A DNA stretch of 8,214 nucleotides from Ignavibacteriales bacterium. Lineage in GTDB: Bacteria > Bacteroidota > Ignavibacteria > Ignavibacteriales > Melioribacteraceae. The notes under the pieces were generated by a model. That model did not search any database and had not been told where the DNA came from. It worked only from the letters and a program-made list of their open reading frames with translations. This document shows, one piece after another, positions 5,712-8,214 of the stretch (position 1 is its first letter; the number at the start of each line of letters is the position of its first letter). Location of the stretch: contig JAFGID010000093.1 of the NCBI GenBank assembly GCA_016929735.1, positions 1 to 8,214 of the forward strand. Reading direction: 5' to 3'. The position numbers were made by a program, and so were the translations under genes.

Positions 5712-6467
5712 ATGGTCTTTTTAGATACACAATTCATCTCTTATGAATTCAAAGGAGTCTTTAAGGGTGAAGTCCAAGGTAAGTATATTTCGTCAATCGT
5801 AGCAAGTGAATTCTTATTACAGTTGAATTCAAAACCTAGTGAAGCTAATTATTATCTACCATATAGACTCTCATTCAGGAAAACCGCTAGCGAAGATCTT
5901 TCAACACATTTTCCAGATATTTACCATAAAAAACCATACAATAAATTATTGACAGATAGAATAGTTTTCGATTTTGGTCAAACATACGAACCTATTACTC
6001 AATTTTCTAACTTATCTTTAGCTAATGCGATAAATCACGGAAAGACACAACTTTTTTATAATGGAATTAGCGCCTTGGACAAAAGAAAAAGAAAAGTAAT
6101 TAAGAGAAGATTTAATTTTTTACTTGACAATAAAATTATTTGTAAAACAATACATCAAGACATTGTAGAAACAGGATATCAATTATTAGATGAATTTTTA
6201 CTAAGTCATAATCCCAAACAAAATTTCAGAAATACTTGGAATGATATTTTAATTTTTGCATCCGCAATTCAATCATCAAAACCATTGATCACGTACGATA
6301 ATGAACTTAGTAGATTCATTACTGAACATTATGCTAAATCTATTTCAACAATTCAAAAACAATTCTCACTAGTTGAATTCGAAGAAGAAAAGAAACCAGA
6401 AAAATTCAGACATAAAGAAAGTAAAGGTTATATTAATCGGGGCTGGAGAGTAATTTTTAAAAGATAG
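5712..6467 (+). CDS. PIN-like domain protein, probable ribonuclease
   Basis: A 251-residue protein whose ends match a PIN nuclease fold. The first strand is MVFLDTQFIS with Asp5, then ISSIVASEFLL with Glu33; late in the chain come WNDILIFASAI with Asp178 and PLITYDNELSRFI with Asp196. These four acidic positions are those that hold metal ions in PIN ribonucleases. Typical PIN toxins have about 130-150 residues; this one carries an insert of over 100 residues with a very basic stretch (DKRKRKVIKRRF, near 123-134) and a basic C-terminal tail of about 40. The ATG at 5712 is chosen because PIN proteins begin directly with the hydrophobic-x-LDT strand; a TTG at 5670 would add 14 residues without support. 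No antitoxin-like gene is adjacent, so it may act alone or be a remnant toxin. Assignment is by motif; nuclease activity is inferred. Confidence 0.75.
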   Translation: MVFLDTQFISYEFKGVFKGEVQGKYISSIVASEFLLQLNSKPSEANYYLPYRLSFRKTASEDLSTHFPDIYHKKPYNKLLTDRIVFDFGQTYEPITQFSNLSLANAINHGKTQLFYNGISALDKRKRKVIKRRFNFLLDNKIICKTIHQDIVETGYQLLDEFLLSHNPKQNFRNTWNDILIFASAIQSSKPLITYDNELSRFITEHYAKSISTIQKQFSLVEFEEEKKPEKFRHKESKGYINRGWRVIFKR

Positions 6468-6538
6468 AAGTTGGCGTAATGTTCTTTCTGTTATTCTTGA
6501 ACTCCCACTCATTTTTTCCGTAGATTTGGTTAGTTGTG

Positions 6539-6544
6539 TATAAT
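6539..6544 (+). promoter_or_regulatory. Candidate -10 box for the excalibur-like gene
   Basis: TATAAT at 6539-6544, in the 187-base gap after the PIN-like gene, is the best promoter element ahead of the two rightward membrane-protein genes. A convincing -35 hexamer is not seen, and the start codon is about 110 bases away. Confidence 0.3.
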
Positions 6545-6654
6545 ATAAATATCAGTTTACTTTCATCAGACAGGCAAGTATTTCATCAACTCCTGTTTTT
6601 AGTAAGAAATCTAATGAGGGATTATTCTTAGAAAAAAAAGTGTTGTCGAAAACT

Positions 6655-7146
6655 ATGGAAAATTCGAAATTTAAATTACATCCTATTCTCTGGTATCTCG
6701 TTGGAGTAATTGTGGTTGGTTTCTTAGCAAGAGCCTGTGATTCAGAACTTGATTTAAGTGGATCTCGATTTCCTGGTGACACAGAATATTCTGAGAATAG
6801 AGCAATAGAACAAGAGTTCCTTGAAGGTAAAGAAGAAGTAGAAAGAATAAGGAGCGACCCTTGCTTAGAAGATATTATACACGGTGTGCCTGAAGAGTAT
6901 AGTCGTTGTGGAACTTCCTCATATTCTACATCGGATCAATTGTATGAATCTAACGAGTCTTCTACAGGAGAAGATAAATCAATAACCAGTAATTGTTCCT
7001 GTGTAAATAACACATACAATTGTAAGGATTTTGCTACACAAAGGGAAGCTCAAGCCTGTTTTGAACATTGTCTATCCATAGTTGGTTATGATATTCACTG
7101 GCTTGACGATGACGATGATGAAAGAGCTTGTGAGTTAAACCCCTAG
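6655..7146 (+). CDS. Membrane-anchored or secreted protein with C-terminal excalibur-like domain
   Basis: A 163-residue protein from the ATG at 6655. A hydrophobic segment (about residues 9-27, ILWYLVGVIVVGFLARAC) is either a membrane anchor or a signal, with Cys28 in a lipobox-like position. It is followed by a long acidic, Ser-rich linker (30-112) and a Cys-rich end. Residues 114-163 resemble the excalibur calcium-binding domain: CKDFATQREAQACF, then HWLDDDDDERACELNP. The usual D-x-D-x-D-G-x-x-C-E loop is replaced by a run of five Asp with E-R-A-C-E, so Gly is missing and extra cysteines (116, 135, 139) are added. The domain probably lies outside the membrane. In-frame GTG at 6640 and TTG at 6643 are alternative starts; none has a good ribosome site. 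Next gene follows within a few bases to about 77, depending on its start. Confidence 0.78.
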   Translation: MENSKFKLHPILWYLVGVIVVGFLARACDSELDLSGSRFPGDTEYSENRAIEQEFLEGKEEVERIRSDPCLEDIIHGVPEEYSRCGTSSYSTSDQLYESNESSTGEDKSITSNCSCVNNTYNCKDFATQREAQACFEHCLSIVGYDIHWLDDDDDERACELNP

Positions 7147-7151
7147 ATCTA

Positions 7152-7472
7152 TTGAAATTCAGTTTTAGGAACATTAATATTTTATTAATTTATTTTCAAA
7201 AATTTATTAGAAAGGAAAATGCCATAATCTGTCCAAAATGTAAATCGGAAAACGTAAAAATAGAGATGGTGACTGAACAAAAATTCAAACGTAAGAGAAA
7301 AGGTTTTCTGTATTGGGTCACAATAGGTTGGTTTGTCGAATTAATGCTGTGGTTATTCCTGACATTACCAAAATTAATTTATGAACTTTTCAAACCGAGA
7401 AAATATAAAGTGAAATCCAAAACCAAGAAAATAGCAGTCTGTCAAAATTGTGGTCACTCTTGGAAAGTCTAA
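7152..7472 (+). CDS. Zinc-ribbon membrane protein; true start probably near 7224
   Basis: Small protein with a split zinc ribbon around a hydrophobic hairpin: CPKCKSENVKIEMVTEQ at the front, FLYWVTIGWFVELMLWLFLTLPKLI in the middle and VCQNCGHSWKV at the end. I recognise this as a widespread hypothetical family in which C-x2-C pairs at both ends make one metal site. Members usually begin Met-Ile/Val-Cys-Pro. Here the codon at that spot is ATA (7224-7226), with a well-placed AAAGGA (7211-7216) 7 bases upstream. The only standard in-frame start is TTG at 7152, which lacks a ribosome site and adds an AT-rich, non-conserved 24-residue leader. The annotated span therefore takes the outermost start; the core protein is 82 residues. 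Function is unknown. It follows the excalibur-like gene closely and is probably co-transcribed. Confidence 0.75.
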   Translation: MKFSFRNINILLIYFQKFIRKENAIICPKCKSENVKIEMVTEQKFKRKRKGFLYWVTIGWFVELMLWLFLTLPKLIYELFKPRKYKVKSKTKKIAVCQNCGHSWKV

Positions 7473-7795
7473 CATTCACAAAATCAACTTTTTAAGGTAC
7501 GCGATCCAATCCTTACCATTCCAATCTTATTTAGCTAAAATTCTGCATTGGCAACCCAAAATAATGGCTTGTAAATGGTGTGTAACGGGTTTTTTAATCC
7601 TAAAATGAGGTAAGTAAACGTTACTGGGAAACCATATTTGATTAGAATGCGTTCTATTGGCTTAGAAACCATAATTAGAAAAGATAGGTATTTATAAAGC
7701 CCCCTTAATATTTTCTGCTTACAATCGATTTAGGTGCGTGATATTCTCATCGATTTTTTCGGTTTTTCTGTCATAAAATCACCAGAGATTAATAG
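7473..7795. other. 323-base intergenic region without a recognisable gene
   Basis: Between the zinc-ribbon gene and the tRNA-like element no coding frame is supported. It contains a short dyad, AGTAA-ACG-TTACT, at 7613-7625. On the minus strand, downstream of the tRNA-like element, is a 14-codon frame (7774-7730, starting MTEKPKK) with GGTGA just before its ATG; this may be the stub of a deleted phage gene. No strong hairpin-plus-T-run terminator is seen on either strand. Confidence 0.4.
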
Positions 7796-7891
7796 TGGAC
7801 GCGACGGGAATCGAACCCGTTTTGGTTATAAAATTTTCTGCGATCAAGATTATTACGTATGATTCTTATAACCACGAAACCTTACGCGCCC
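7796..7891 (-). tRNA. tRNA-like element with intact acceptor and T arms but no foldable anticodon arm
   Basis: On the minus strand, GGGCGCG (7891-7885) pairs over all 7 positions with CGCGTCC (7803-7797), the third pair being G:U. Discriminator A is at 7796, followed by CTA rather than CCA. The T arm is perfect: ACGGG, loop TTCGATT, CCCGT (7820-7804). Between them is a GTGGTTATAA stretch like a normal D loop, flanked by only a 3-base TTC/GAA stem. No 5-base stem with a 7-base loop can be found for an anticodon arm, so no isotype can be assigned. Instead GGTTATAA (7873-7866) pairs perfectly with TTATAACC (7831-7824), extendable to about 11 pairs with one G:U. That gives acceptor stem, D-like loop, long helix, T arm, as in the tRNA half of tmRNA. 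It may be a functional tRNA mimic, an attachment-site remnant or a decayed tRNA. It lies 9 bases after the phage gene on the same strand. Confidence 0.5.
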
Positions 7892-7900
7892 ATAAAATTT

Positions 7901-8188
7901 TTACCGATGCGCAACCACATAAACTTTGAAAGTGTCTTCTATTTTTCGACCCGCCGATGTTTGGATCACACAAGTGCAACGATACCAAGTATTTGGTGTC
8001 CCGCCTTCCAGCCAGATCTTGACGTTGTCACCAGAAATTGTCGGATCTCCCACCTGCGTAATTCCAGCTTCGATCTCAGTCTTGATAATCGATGTAACTG
8101 TTTCACCATCATCCAGCCGTCCATCGAAATTGAAAACATAATCAAGTAATTCGTCGTCACCCTTTTTGTCAGGCATAATATAAATCAT
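7901..8188 (-). CDS. Small phage virion protein, fibre/tail-adaptor-like
   Basis: A 95-residue beta-rich protein without signal peptide. Its order is typical of a small phage structural family placed near tail and fibre genes: an LDYVFNFDGRLDDGETV start (about 14-31), an EIEAGIT strand, then IWLEGGTPNTWYRCTC (58-73) and TSAGRKIEDTFKVYV (77-91). The pattern 'W/F-x-x-x-L-x-x-G-E-x-I ... L-x-G-G-x-x-x-x-x-Y-x-V-x-x-x-I-x-T-x-x-G-R' is what I recognise; I could not search it. The ATG at 8188 has GGAG 8 bases upstream; a second ATG at 8176 lacks a site. G+C is higher than in the cargo block and similar to the recombinase. The gene probably ends a leftward phage structural operon that continues beyond the right edge. 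Phage origin is confident, the precise role (adaptor between tail and fibre) is moderate. Confidence 0.75.
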   Translation of the reverse strand: MIYIMPDKKGDDELLDYVFNFDGRLDDGETVTSIIKTEIEAGITQVGDPTISGDNVKIWLEGGTPNTWYRCTCVIQTSAGRKIEDTFKVYVVAHR

Positions 8189-8214
8189 AATTTATTCTCC
8201 AATCAGAAATCCCC

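Noticed and set aside
7613..7625. AGTAA-ACG-TTACT dyad as a terminator
   Set aside because: The loop is only 3 bases, the stem is AT-rich and no T-run follows, so it does not look like an intrinsic terminator; at most it is a protein-binding site.
7859..8149. Plus-strand frames across the phage gene and the tRNA-like element
   Set aside because: They are antisense to a well-supported phage gene with its own ribosome site and show no protein-family features.
1..8214. CRISPR array or insertion-sequence ends
   Set aside because: No regularly spaced direct repeats and no transposase-like gene or paired terminal inverted repeats were found.

Overview
The window reads as the accessory (cargo) segment of a temperate phage, prophage or related integrated element. 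A tyrosine recombinase runs in from the left edge, a small virion-type gene lies at the right edge, and about 6.9 kb of visibly AT-rich unrelated genes sits between them. The two flanks are clearly richer in G+C than the middle. The host cannot be fixed from this window. A GCGATCGC octamer inside the recombinase and the style of the toxin-antitoxin pair would suit a cyanobacterium, but one octamer is weak evidence.

Layout: (1) 1-849, + strand, 3' part of a tyrosine recombinase with the full catalytic set. (2) 1051-3110, + strand, a two-gene unit: an EcoRI-family adenine methyltransferase and a DUF262-HNH protein, probably a restriction-modification system whose cutter is not an EcoRI-type enzyme. 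(3) 3161-4020, - strand, a three-gene operon: DUF3467-like protein, AbrB-type antitoxin, RelE/ParE-type toxin. A perfect 12-base palindrome lies next to its likely -10 box. (4) 4260-5381, - strand, a lipoprotein followed by a protein with two cysteine-rich modules; their ribosome-binding regions are near copies. (5) 5712-6467, + strand, a PIN-like protein behind a -10 box embedded in an inverted repeat. (6) 6655-7472, + strand, a membrane-anchored protein with an excalibur-like end and a zinc-ribbon membrane protein whose start codon looks changed to ATA. (7) 7796-8188, - strand, a phage fibre/tail-adaptor-like gene and, 9 bases downstream, a 96-nt tRNA-like element. That element has an intact acceptor stem and T arm but no anticodon arm I can fold.

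How the parts fit: the middle block combines plausible phage-defence or maintenance genes (methyltransferase plus nuclease, toxin-antitoxin, PIN protein) with small secreted or membrane proteins typical of lysogen cargo. The most unusual items are the tRNA-like element, with a G3:U70 pair, A73 and a tmRNA-like alternative fold; the methyltransferase/DUF262-HNH pairing; and the DUF3467 gene fused by overlap into the toxin-antitoxin operon.
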